Source: Solanum dulcamara (lineage: Eukaryota > Streptophyta > Magnoliopsida > Solanales > Solanaceae). From it: a stretch of DNA of 64,000 bases. This document shows, one piece after another, positions 24,370 to 35,207 of this stretch. The notes under the pieces were generated by a model that was given only the letters and a program-made list of their open reading frames with translations, had not been told where the DNA came from and searched no databases. The position numbers and the translations under genes are program-made. The stretch spans positions 42,897,097 to 42,961,096 of the forward strand of contig NC_077242.1 in the NCBI RefSeq assembly GCF_947179165.1. Direction: 5' to 3'. Within the stretch, counting starts at the first letter, position 1; every line of letters starts with the position of its first letter.

Positions 24370-25060
24370 TTCTCTTGAACTTTAAAATTTTCATATATTT
24401 TAAAGATTGAAGTGTCAAAAATACACCTAAATTATCCATTGTTTTAAATTTTTGTACCTAAACTATCCGGAGTGTGAAAAACACACATAAACTATTACTA
24501 ATAAGTTTGAGAAATACATCTCAAATAATATGTGATGATGTGTATATTATTACACTTTCTCTTTAAAAAATACACTGCCACATGAATTGCCACGTGGAAA
24601 ATAACTCCATCATGGCAAAAAGTGGCAACATGTAACGAGCACATGTAACAATCCCAACAGAAAATATAAATTGAAACACATAACTTCTCTCTTAAAATAT
24701 CAATTGAAACTTTTTAAAATAATAATAATGTGTCAGCAAAAAAAAAGGCTAATGAAAATTCAAGATCAGATGCACCTAAATATATTTGATCCTGTCAGAA
24801 TTGAAGTGTGTTTCTCAAATTAATGAGTGATAATTTAAATAAAAATTTTGGCCAGATGTGCCTGAGTGTATATGTATACATCCATTTGGTCCAGTCAACA
24901 TTGATGTGTTTTTCTTAAACTGATATGTGATAATTTAGATTGTTTGTCACACTTTCAATAGATTAGACATAAAAATTTTAAAAAAAGGATAGTATGTGTG
25001 TTTTTAACACTAAACTTTATTTTAAATTATGAAAAAAAATCTCTAACGATTCACTTATTA
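24370..25060. mobile_element. TIR (MITE-like) element, about 0.7 kb
   Basis: The left arm 'agtgtcaaaaatacacctaa' (24411-) with 'tttgtacctaaactatcc' is mirrored by the right arm ending 'gtgtgtttttaacactaaac' (24994-25014) with 'ggatagt'. The inverted similarity covers 75 bp or more on each side. No transposase frame lies between. Exact borders and the target duplication are uncertain. Confidence 0.6.
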
Positions 25061-25420
25061 TGACTAGAGGAAGTATAATCATCACGTTGGTCCTTTTTGC
25101 TCTTTCAAATTTATATCTTTCTCCATATCTTCATCTCACTGCCATTATATATTTAAAGTTCTTTTTATGATTATATCTATTTATAATTTTCATTATATAC
25201 TTGATAGGTTTTTTTTTATGTTCAATAATTGTTAAGATGATTGAAGGATTAGAGATATACATAGCTATTACTTTCTTATGCTTTTTATCCTCGCAACTTC
25301 AAAATCACACACAATTTTAATATCTATGTAAGATTTCTTAATTTTTTGTTTTATAAAGTCTCTTCCTAGCAAAATTATTTGGAAAAGAAAAAAGGAAGAA
25401 AACTGTTAACATTAAAGTTA

Positions 25421-25422
<2 letters not shown>

Positions 25423-25483
<61 letters not shown>
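25423..25483. repeat. (AT)n microsatellite, about 60 bp
   Basis: An uninterrupted AT/TA run inside the esterase intron. Confidence 0.95.
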
Positions 25484-25486
<3 letters not shown>

Positions 25487-25761
25487 ATTTAATTAATTAT
25501 TTTATTTTTAATATCTCAAAAAGTTTTTACATTCAATTACTCATTCTTTCATCTCCCACTGTAATATAATTTCTTTATTAGATATAACGTGCATTTAGAT
25601 ATTCTTTAGCCTTCCACTATAATATATCTTCTTTATTATATATAATTTTAATTTAAATATTCATAATGTCTCCTAATATTTGAATTTTTTTTTATATTTA
25701 ATATATTTAATAAACATAATTACTGATAACTCAAACCTCTTCATTTTATTCTCTTAGTTAT

Positions 25762-28700
25762 TGTTACACCCCGCACTTTTGAGCTCGGAACATCTTCTTA
25801 AGTTCCTTAAACACGATCATGTGAGCCGGATAAGCTACGACACTATCAAACAACTCTAAGGAAAGAAGATTGTGATACCTCGCGAGAAGGGAGGTTGGAG
25901 ATAGAGTCATAAGAATCCGGAAAGAGTTGGAGGCTAAGAAATGAGTCGTAGGGCTCGATTTACCTACGTAAGACACTAAGTTAAGAGTCTTATACACTTA
26001 AGTTGCTTAAGGATATACCAAGCTTACGTAGTGCGGATTACATGAGCTCTTAAAATAAGACGAGAGGACAAACCTACGAAAGGGAGGAAAAACTAGTTTT
26101 CGAACTTATGAAAGCAAAGCAAGCAGGTGACAAGAAGGTAGGTGACACACCTAGGTGGGACCCACACTGCCACATGGCAGCATGTGACTGGCCGAATAAG
26201 TTGAGGTGGCACCCTAGGAGGCTGCCACGTGTCACCCTAGGGGGCTGCCACGTGGCACCTTCTAAAAAGGTGTATATATATGCATTATGTGACTCTTAAC
26301 TTGTTCATTATCCAAAAATCAGCCAAGGAAGTTGAGAGAAAACGTGAGAGAAAGAGAGAAAGCTAGGCAGCCACGGATTGAAGAACCCGTTTTTAAAGAG
26401 GACTGCTATTACTAATACTATCATAACTCCTTCTGTATAGTTCCGTTTCAAGTGATTCAAGATGTTTTGGAAAGCTATTTCATAGGGCTATAACTTTCGT
26501 GTAGCCACTGAAACCCAGTGTTTCTTTTATCATCTCGAAAAAGGGTGATGAAGTATGGGGTAGGTGCTGCCCAGATTTTGTTTATGAAATCCTACACAGA
26601 CTGCTGTTGGTATTTTGGGCATATCTCTTTGTACAAAATTGCTGTAGGGATGATTATAAATGGTATGCGACCTTGAGACACATGTCTATAACTTTCATTG
26701 AGAACACAAATCCTGTTTCCGTCAATTAGCCCTTCGAAACTAAGGGACAATACGAGACAGTAACCTGCCCAGAATTCACGTTTTGACAACTTTGGTGAAT
26801 TTTGACCAATTTCGGGTGAGGTAAGGTCTTACCTTCTAATTTGAAGTTTATGGTGTTGTTATAAGGTGTATTAAACACCTTTTAGGCTGCTGGAAGTGTA
26901 AAAATGTCATAGCAATGTTTAACGTTCGAAGCAATCCAAATTGTAGTCGTTATAGTCGAATTATTGTCGAAGTGAAGTGTTGTTAGTGTGAGTGGTTGCT
27001 GCAGGGGTGTAAGGTGTGGTTGCAGGGCCTAAATGTGTTTTAAAGTGGTTTATGGTGCTGCTGGTTGAAGCTACATGACCCCTCGTTGTGTATAATTAAA
27101 GGCGTTACAAAATAAAGGCTAGACGCCCTATTGTGATATCGTATTTTTGAATAAGTCGTTTGAAGTTTATGTTGTATATTGTTGTTGCGAATTGCTTAAA
27201 CATATGCTGCAGGTTGTTGTTGTTGGTTGGCTGTAGGTCTTAGGGACCTAATTGGAAATCCGGATAGGGCACATTGTAGGGGAGGTGCTGCCCGATTTTC
27301 GTTAACATCCTAACTAGTTAAGGAACTAGTCGAGAAGGCGAGCGAAGGGATGAATGTTATAAATACTCGTGGTTAGTCTAAGTTGCTGAAAAGTCCAAGG
27401 TTGTTAATACTTACATTACTTCCATGTTAAATAGGTTTCGAGGACAACGATGTGGACGTGATTAAGAGAAGTCCATACAAGGTATGTGAAGCTTTCCTTT
27501 GGCGTGTTTTTGGAATAGATATGTAGAACTATTCTTCTTTTCTTTTGGCATGTCTTAGATATAAGTTATGAATGATATGTATATGATATTTGGGATTCAA
27601 TCCATTCGTAAAGCCCTGAGTATGAGTCGAAACTCTTGTTTACTTTTTGGTATTAGAACTTCTGCAATAGCTGAGTCATTGCCTTGTTGTCTTCTATGTG
27701 ATGAAAACTAGTACATGTAAAGCCTATTTCTTCTTTCCTTTGGAGTGGCTTAACTTTAAGTGAAATGGTATATGATATAGGTTTAGAGGTAATTCCATTT
27801 ATGAGCTCTGAATGTAACTCGTGACTTGTAGTCACTCCTGAACATCAAGAGTCTAAAAGTAGTCAAACTGATATTCTCGAGCCTGCTATATAATGAATAG
27901 TAAGTAGAGGTAATAGCTCCTCTTTTTAGAGGCTCTGAAATGATAAATGCCGTTGATTGCATGAGTTGATTCTTTGACTAGATAAATTGTGTTTCTGATT
28001 GCATAGACTATATTTCTGATTGCATAAATTATGTGGCATTATTTTGATGCATGTTTGTGATCCCTGAAGCCCCAACTGATGTAAGCCCTAATGACATCTA
28101 AAGGGATACCTCAGATAATTACTCCCCCAGTCTTCAGGTGACGGTTCACTTGACTGTTTCATCGAGTCTTAGATAATGACTTAGTTGCATATGGTTTCTC
28201 ACTATTCTACTCGTGCATACTGTAACCCATCCTTCCTCGAGTCCCACGATGGGCCGGGATATGTTATCGTGCACAGTGTTACTACTTCTTTCACCGCGTC
28301 CCGGGCCGGATGTGTATAGTTCCACGCACGAGGAGACGATGCCGTACGTGAGGTGTGATATATGTTATATGTTATGACGATACGATTATTCACCGAGTCC
28401 CGGGCCGGTTGTAATATGATAGTATATGCGGTGAAATAAGGAAGGAACACCGAGTCCCTTCTTAGAGGGCCGGGTACATATGTATATTATGATGGTACGC
28501 TATAGACGTACACCACTCCATTCACCGAGTCCCTCACAAAAGGGCCGGATACTTTATGTAGGCATGCATATGAGATTAAAGCAATACATTGTGACCCTGA
28601 GCCCCGCAGTGAATCGGGTGTGATACGATGATATACATGATAAGATGATATTGTATACGATGGTATGATACCGTATACGATGATATAATGAAATGAAATG

Positions 28701-29420
28701 CATTATGATATGATGATATGTGATTATGAAGAAGTGATTATAACACCGAGTTCACTAGAGGGCCGGGCACAGCATATGATGATGTGTATGATTTCCGTGT
28801 CCTAAGGTGCAGGTACAGTAATTCATTTAGTTATTATACTTGTTCCCTGCATCCCTATTTCAGTTATGATCTCAGTTATGATGTGTTATGCTTTACATAC
28901 TCAGTACATATATCGTACTGACCCCCCTTTTCTCGGGGGGCTGCGTTTCATGCCCACAGGTACAGATGTTTATTCTGGAGATCCATCAGCATAGGAGTTC
29001 CTCTCAGCTGTGTCGGAAGTGCTTCACTGTTCTGGAGCCTAAATTTTGATGCTGGTCACTTAATGTATATATTTGTACATTCAGGGGTACGGCGGGGGTC
29101 TTATCCCGCCATATGTTGCTGTTACTATTCTTAGAGGTCTGTAGACATATGTATATGTGGGTTGTTTGTGAGTTAGTTTTGATGTTGCCTATTCGATATG
29201 TTGTGAATGTTTTTGTTATAGCAGCCTTGTCGGCTCGCATGCCCTCTAATGATATGATACAAATGAAAGAGGCTACATGTACATGAAAAAGTTTTAAACT
29301 ATTGGGGTTTTTGTATATAGTATCACATCACACACGGTTCAACTTAAGTGTAATTGATAAATACGCATAAGAGGGTCCAGGTCGGACCCCAGTTGCGGCC
29401 TACGGGGTTGGGTCGTGACA
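25762..29420 (+). repeat. Solo LTR, 3659 bp, with perfect 5-bp target duplication
   Basis: It begins TGTTACACCCCGCAC and ends GGGTTGGGTCGTGACA. GTTAT flanks it on both sides (25757-25761 and 29421-29425). No internal region is present, so an element inserted here and was later reduced to one LTR by recombination. Its sense strand opposes the esterase gene in whose intron it lies. Confidence 0.92.
26224..26281 (+). promoter_or_regulatory. LTR core promoter: CACGTG pair and TATA box
   Basis: CACGTGTC (26226-26233) and the palindrome GCCACGTGGC (26247-26256) precede TATATATA (26273-26280), about 510 bp into the LTR. CACGTG is the G-box/ABRE core bound by plant bZIP and bHLH factors. Function is inferred from position and conservation in sister LTRs. 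Confidence 0.55.
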
Positions 29421-30248
29421 GTTATATACGTGACTCTCTTTTTTTAATCTTCATAACCCAAAAAATTTAATTTGTAAGTTTATGATACCTTATGGTATTT
29501 CTTTGTCTATATAAAAATAATGTCTCCTAGTATTTGAATATTTTTCTCCTTTTTTATATTTAATATCTTTAATAAAAATAACTACTAATAACTCGCTCCT
29601 CTTCAATTTAATCTCTTAATTATATTTATAACTCTCTTTTTTAATCTTCATAACCCCCAAAATTTAATTTATAATTTTATGACACCTTATGGTATTTCTC
29701 CACTTTGCCTATATAAATTCATATTTTGTTTCAATAAAATTCCTATTCAAGGTTATTCTTTCACTTATCCATCACCAAAACATACATAAGGTGAGGAAGA
29801 AAATGTTAATCACCATTTTATTTAATTACTTTCATGGTTAAGAACCATGATTGGCAAATTCATAAAGAATCTATGGGTAAAAATATTTTTTCTAATCTCT
29901 TAAATTATATTCTATTTATGTGGTACGATTTATTTTTTGAGATTTAATTAGACTAATTTGAAACTAAATTGAATAAATCCAAGATCAACAAAATCATGGA
30001 CTAACTAACAATTTCTTATAATAATTATTATAGTAATTTTATCTCTTTAATTTTTCTTTCCTCTTCTCTATTTTTCATTTATGTACTCTATTGAAGAATT
30101 TAAAATATCTTTTTAATTTTTTCTATATCACACTTCCTTACTTTTTTTTCTAAGTTGTATTTTTGTTATTTACTTTGATTATATGTGTCTCCTTTCATCA
30201 AAGAGCAGTAATACTATAAGTGAAAGTAAGGTTTATTAGATTATTGCT

Positions 30249-30457
30249 CACCAACAAGGGTTGTGGTGGAGTGGTAATTAGTACTCATTTATCCTTAACC
30301 AAGAGGTCTCAAGTTCGAGTCCCCTTAGGTACGAATTTGCCTTTGTTAGGGAGCAATTTATTCTCCAATGTGGGACTTTCTGATGCAAATTCGGATTTAA
30401 TCGGGCTCTGATGTGGGTACTGGACATCGGGTTGGAAATTAAAAAAAAGAAGAAGAA
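30249..30457 (+). mobile_element. tRNA-derived SINE with 9-bp target duplication
   Basis: An A-box-like TGGTGGAGTGG (30264-30274) and a B-box-like AGTTCGAGTCC (30312-30322) give a pol III promoter of tRNA type. The body ends in an A-rich tail (441-457 of this kilobase block). ATTATTGCT flanks it at 30240-30248 and 30458-30466. The body ('ccaatgtggg', 'tcgggct', 'ggacatcgggttgg') resembles a SINE family I associate with Solanaceae; the family name is not certain. Confidence 0.85.
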
Positions 30458-31281
30458 ATTATTGCTTTCATACATGAACTTCGGAGGAGTTTAAGAGAAA
30501 GTTCTAGCAGAAGAAGTTGGATATTGTCCACAAACTGATTCAAAATAAAATAGCGGACTTGTGAACATTAGCCTTTGTTAGGGAGTAATTTACTCTCCAA
30601 TGTGGGATTTTTCGGCGCAAATTTGAATTTAATCGGGCTCCAATGTGGGTACCGAACATCGGGTTGGAAATCAAAAAAAAAAGAAGAGGTTATTTCTTTC
30701 ATACATGAACTTTGGAGGAGTTTAAGAGAAAGTTCTTGCAGAAGAAGTTAGATATTTTGTTCCAGTCTTTTTAGAATGCTCTTTGAATTTTAAGGAGGTT
30801 GATGACGATTATATTTCGAAATACAAATAGGTTTGAATGGGTAACGAGATTTTTGTGAGTTTTGATGGAGTATTTTTATTGTCCACAAACTGATTCAAAA
30901 TAAAATAGCAGACTTGTGAATATTAGCTTTTGTTAGAAAGCACTTTGCTCCTCAATGTGGTAGTTTCTGGCGCAAATTCAGATTTAGTCAGGCTTCAATA
31001 TGGGTACCGGACACCGGATTAAAAACTAAAAAAAGAAGAAGAGATTATTGCTTTCTTACATGAACATTGGAGGAGTTTAAGAGAAAGTTCTAGCAGAAGT
31101 AGTTGGATATTTTGTTCCAGTCTCTTTAGAATGCTCTTTGAATTTTAAGAAGGTTGAACATGATTATATTTCGAAATACAAATAGGTTTGAATGGGTAAT
31201 GAGATTTTGGTGAGTTTTCGTGGAGTATTTTGATTGTCCACAAACTGATTCAAAACAAAATAGCGGACTTGTGAACATTAC
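30336..31281 (+). repeat. Three-unit tandem array built from the SINE 3' half and its flank
   Basis: Unit 1 is 30336-30567, unit 2 about 30568-30927 and unit 3 about 30928-31281. Each contains the SINE 3' half, its A-rich tail, 'ggaggagtttaagagaaagttc' and ends 'gtccacaaactgattcaaaa ... cttgtgaacatta'. Units 2 and 3 (about 355 bp) share a 125-bp internal part ('ttccagtct-tttagaatgct' ...) missing from unit 1. Only unit 1 has the SINE 5' half with the pol III boxes. Confidence 0.85.
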
Positions 31282-32079
31282 TATTCATTTCAAAGTCAAT
31301 GTCAATCTTCTATTCTCAAGCTTTTGTATTAAGCTGCTCACGAAATATATTATTTAATGTGAATTATTTTTAATTTACAAATATTAACCTCTTTAATTGC
31401 ATCTTACAATAATAACTTGAAAAAATATAAGTGTCACTCTCTTTAACCCACTCTCAAAAAATAATAGTTTAATTTTTAGAAAAAAATCAATTTTTCCTTA
31501 TCTCACCCACCCCCACCGCCACTCCCTACCCCGACCACCTATATCCTCTCAAAAAAAATATTAATGTTGTTTTTCTTTATTTTATGAATATCCCTCTTTA
31601 ATCCATTTTTCTCATTAAACGACTCTCTTTTAAAAGGGTGGTATGAGTTTTATTTATTTTTTAAATACCCAACCCATTAGGACAGGTCCACAATTATTCT
31701 AGATGAGACGCATTTATTTGTTGTGATGTTTTAAAGTTAAATCCTATAATTAGGACAGGTCACAGATTGTGGACCTTTTGAATGAGATGATTTTTGATAG
31801 ATTGTTGTATTTTTATTTAGTGGCACTTTTACCATTTTGACGAAACAGATATAAGAAGCTTGTTCGTTCAAAAATACAAGTTAGGCAAACTGTATGGGTT
31901 TAGAAGAAGCAAATTGAGTCACTCATGAGTTTTATAGGTGCACCAAAACTAACAATATATATAGGTAGCAACACCTGGCAGTTGCAGGCCAATATGAGAA
32001 GCAATATATGTGTAAGATTTTCGTCTCCTTCTTTTTCATATATACATAGTAAGATTAAGAGGGGAAAAAGTAGCCGTAC
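31282..32079. other. Intron DNA next to exon 1, no element recognised
   Basis: AT-rich, with a doubled 'aggacaggtc' near 31680 and 31753. The esterase frame stays open past the donor from 32079 down to a stop at 31900, which would give a 59-residue hydrophobic tail if the intron were retained. Confidence 0.5.
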
Positions 32080-32730
32080 CATGAAAAGTGGAAGGTTGGG
32101 AAAGTTTAAGTCGATGCGCAAATCTTGAATGAATTTTTGAAATTTGGGTTTGTAATGAGTTGCATCAAACTTCGTCCTTGTATCACTCTCACCATGAAAC
32201 CACAAGAGTCCTCGAAGTTGTCCTCCATCTTTAAGAGAAAACTTAACTTTTTTCACCAACTGATCATATGGAATATTTCCGTGTGACCAATTGTGAATTC
32301 CTTTTCCAGACACAGAACAAGGGACTAAACCTATTACACCAAAATTTGGATGCTTGTGTAGAATTGCATTAGCAAATGCCATTCCAGGCCCAATTCCACA
32401 ATTGCGAACACAATCAACCCCATAATTTAGAGGCTCCTTAGCTATTTCCCAACGTAAATCTACACTAACCCTTAAAATATCTTCATTAGATTCACACTCA
32501 CGAGGTACAATACCATCCCAATATGAGTAAGATACTCCTCCTTGACCTGCCATATTGCTTTGCCCTGCTAATATGAAGATCTGTTTGTTCAATTTGTATG
32601 TGCTCCTATTCCTTGTTACATCTTTTTTAGGATTCATCACCATCCATAAATACGGTATAACAAAAACAATAACCAATATTAAAACTATTTCTTCACTTTT
32701 ACTTGACCACTTGAAAACCATACTACTCAT
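32080..32730 (-). CDS. Carbohydrate esterase (SASA domain), exon 1: N-terminal 217 residues
   Basis: It starts at the ATG at 32730-32728 and ends at a phase-0 donor ATG|GTACGG at 32080/32079. Residues 14-32 are hydrophobic ('IVLILVIVFVIPYLW'), a likely signal anchor that puts the enzyme in the secretory pathway. The catalytic serine block 'ILAGQSNMAGQGGV' is at 53-66 (Ser58), 'GIGPGMAFAN' at 112-121, 'GLVPCSVSG' near 134-142 and 'LWFHGESDT' at 176-184. These are conserved in plant SASA/DUF303 esterases of the At4g34215 type, thought to remove acetyl groups from carbohydrates; the real substrate is unknown. The Asp/His of the triad are absent here and found in exon 2 at 12575-12814. The joined length of 296 residues fits the family (about 260) plus the membrane anchor. 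Confidence 0.85.
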
Positions 32731-32750
32731 CGATCACCCTCCGCTCCTAG

Positions 32751-32785
32751 TTATTTATTTATTTTTTAAATAAATAAATAAATAA
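32751..32785. repeat. Perfect AT-only palindrome in the esterase 5' leader
   Basis: TTATTTATTTATTT faces AAATAAATAAATAA across a few T, 20 bases upstream of the esterase ATG. If transcribed it would fold into a 14-bp A-U hairpin. Confidence 0.85.
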
Positions 32786-32786
32786 A

Positions 32787-33504
32787 AATCTTCACAAATC
32801 ACACAAGACAGGCTCGTATAAAAAGGAATAGTTTTGAGAAATTCTAAATTCTCATAACCATACCAACAAGGAAATATCACAAATCAAACTATACATATGC
32901 ATGCATGTTACTCTGTTTCATTGTATTTTTCTATGTCTACAAGGGAATGACCAATGAATGATTATGTTTCTAAACTTAAATTATTTTGTTTCAATGTATT
33001 TATGATAAGTTTTGTCTATTCATTATTGGCTTTGCCAAAAGATCGATTGTCTATAAAAGGTTTTACTTAATAATCACTTACTTGAATTCTCCAACAATTA
33101 TGAACAATAAAATTCTCCCTACTAAAAAAATTATAAATAGGAAGGATCATAAGAAATGATGTAAATTTTATTTTATTTTCACCAACTAAAAGTCGAGAAC
33201 CGAAAAATATTTATGAGTATGCAACAGTTAGTCAAGACATTGATATAATACCAATTTTATACTACAGCCTACTCCTATTAGGTTCAAACAATCCGTAAAC
33301 TATTTTAGGAGATGCAACTCTCAATTGTGTGAGGCAAACATATTGTCGGTTGTGTGAGGTTTTCTTCGACTGCCAAATGTACCTGGGATCTATAACTTAC
33401 TTATTTCAACTTTTTTCATCTCCTTACTTTTTCTCACCTATTTTTAACCTTTTCTTCTACTTTTTCTTTCTACTCACAACACTCCTTTGCATGTTTTTTC
33501 TTTT
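32787..33504. other. Upstream region of the esterase gene, no other gene seen
   Basis: It should contain the esterase promoter on the minus strand; I see no convincing TATA box at a usual distance. No protein-like frame is recognised. Confidence 0.4.
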
Positions 33505-33745
33505 ACTTGTTACTCCCTTCATCTCATATTAATTAATCATATTTCATTTTATACGCATGCTTAAAATATCATAAATAAAAAGATAATTTTACTAATTCAC
33601 CCTTAAAAAACTTCTTGGAAATTTTACAAATAAATGTGAACATTTTAAAAAAAAAATTAATTACAAGGATAATATAGAAAAAGCTTTAACTAATGCTTTC
33701 TTAATTAGTAAGGTGGACAATAAATATAAGACAATAATTTTTATT
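33505..33745. mobile_element. Possible Stowaway-like MITE
   Basis: 'TACTCCCTTCATCTCATATTA' at 33511-33531 resembles the terminal repeat CTCCCTCCGTYYCA of plant Stowaway elements, with the expected TA in front. The right end ('ggacaataaatataagac') is only loosely complementary, so borders are uncertain. Confidence 0.4.
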
Positions 33746-33749
33746 TAGT

Positions 33750-33980
33750 GCCCATTTGGATTGGCTTATTTTAGGTGCTTTTAAGTTAAAATAACTTTTA
33801 ATCAGCTTTGAAGTATTTGGGTAAACTTAAAAAGTACTTATAAGCACTTATTTTCAAGTCAAAATAACAAAAATAAGCCAAATATTTTTAAGTCAAAATA
33901 ACAAAAATAAGCCAAAAGGCATAAGTTAAAAATTCTAACGTATGACTTTTGGATTATAAGTCATAAGTCAAAAGTCAAAG
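33750..33980. mobile_element. Possible second MITE remnant
   Basis: 'gcccatttggattggcttat' on the left, repeated 'aagtcaaaataacaaaaata' (33857- and 33891-), and 'ataagtcaaaagtcaaag' on the right resemble short AT-rich hAT-like MITEs. No clear target duplication is seen. Confidence 0.35.
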
Positions 33981-35207
33981 TGTAACACCCCCTAAAACGT
34001 TGTAGGTTGTCGACGAAAATGATACCGCCTCGGTATTTTGGGCATAACTTTTCACAGGATAGTCCAAATTAGGTGATTCAAGTTGCCTAAGAACCCGACA
34101 TCATTATCTACAATTTTGTGAAGACAGGAGCTTAGGATTTGGAGTCTAAGTAGGCCAAATAAATTATTTTTTTCAAGACCTAGTGCTGTGATGAAATAGA
34201 GTATTTGTAGAAGAAAAATCACATCTCTATGTAAAATAATCCAATTTAGTTGATTCTTGAACGACATGAAAGAAAATTTCTAGACATACAATTTATATGA
34301 AGATACCAAATTCGAATTAGGAAGTTATCTTATTCAAACATAGCTCCAAAAAAGGGTATTCCGTAAAAAGAAGATTCATCTCACCAACCATGGAAGATCT
34401 AGATCCATTTGACATCACCCATGACATCAATAGTCCTTCATTTGACATTACCCATGACATCACAATCCTCATTTGAATTGTCAAAATTATTCTTTGTAAT
34501 TATTTTATTTATTGTTAGGTCCTCCTTCACACCTATAAATACCCACCTTATTTCCTCATTTTATTCATCAAGCTTTCTCAAGCAACTCTTCTCTCTATAC
34601 ACTTCTTTACTCATTCTCAAATATAATTTTAGTTTTTAGTAGTGTAGAAATACTATTCTTGTGATTCATTTACTCCGGGTAGTACACAAAATGCACCAGC
34701 GAGGAGAAAAGGCTAGGAGTTCAAGAGTGTATTGAGTCCTTTGATTCTAAGTAAAGCTTTGGATTCTAGGTATGTAAGGCTTCAATGAGAGTATTCCTTC
34801 CACTCTCATGCCTAAAATATTTTGATAATATGATAAATTATATTTGTTTACCTAATTCACTTCAAGCTTTATTCTAAGGTATGCGGGTGTATACCATGGG
34901 TTCTTCAACCCATGTAGTCCAAAACTGTTTCAGCCAAATCTCTTAATTTTAAGTAAGATTTTCTTTTGGATAATTCTTATTTCTATTTAATAGCATGAAT
35001 CATGGTTAAACTAATTATTATTGGTCTATTTTGATGCAAAATAATTTTATATGTATGGATTGATGGTTTGCAAGTATTTTCTCTACTTAGCTCTTTAAAG
35101 GTTCTTAAAATTCATGGTGGGTTGCTTAAAGTATGATTAAATTGATGGATTTCATAGTGTTTATGCATAAGTCTATTTACATGTTTGAAAGTTTAAGTGA
35201 ATAGAAT
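33981..35207 (+). repeat. Older LTR of a different family, interrupted by a solo LTR
   Basis: It begins TGTAACACCCCCTAAAACG at 33981 and has a promoter-like CTATAAATACC at 34531. The sequence continues after the 35208-38789 solo LTR as 38790-39030. Its right end is lost in the minus LTR at 39031. Confidence 0.55.

Larger units (their letters stand above)
25637..29730. repeat. About 200-bp tandem duplication split by the solo LTR
   Basis: The sequence 'taatgtctcctaatatttga ... ctcttagttat' (25660-25761), continuing after the LTR as 'gtgactctctttttttaatc ... atggtatttctttgtc' (29431-29510), is repeated at 29518-29710 in one piece. The LTR insertion therefore came after the duplication. Confidence 0.75.
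12815..32079 (-). other. Inferred 19.3-kb intron of the esterase gene, filled with transposons
   Basis: Donor GTACGG (minus strand from 32079) and acceptor TTTTACAG (ending 12815) both keep phase 0, and neither exon alone makes a complete esterase. Inside lie an RTE LINE, a truncated LINE, a TIR element, a solo LTR, a SINE with its tandem array, and several simple repeats, together roughly half of the intron. The length and continuity are inferred; only a spliced transcript would prove it. Confidence 0.65.

Noticed and set aside
30249..30330. A tRNA gene
   Set aside because: A- and B-box-like motifs are present, but no cloverleaf closes. The element has an A-rich tail and a target duplication, so it is a SINE.
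34409..34639. 76-codon plus-strand frame
   Set aside because: It lies in the promoter region of an old LTR and is low in complexity.
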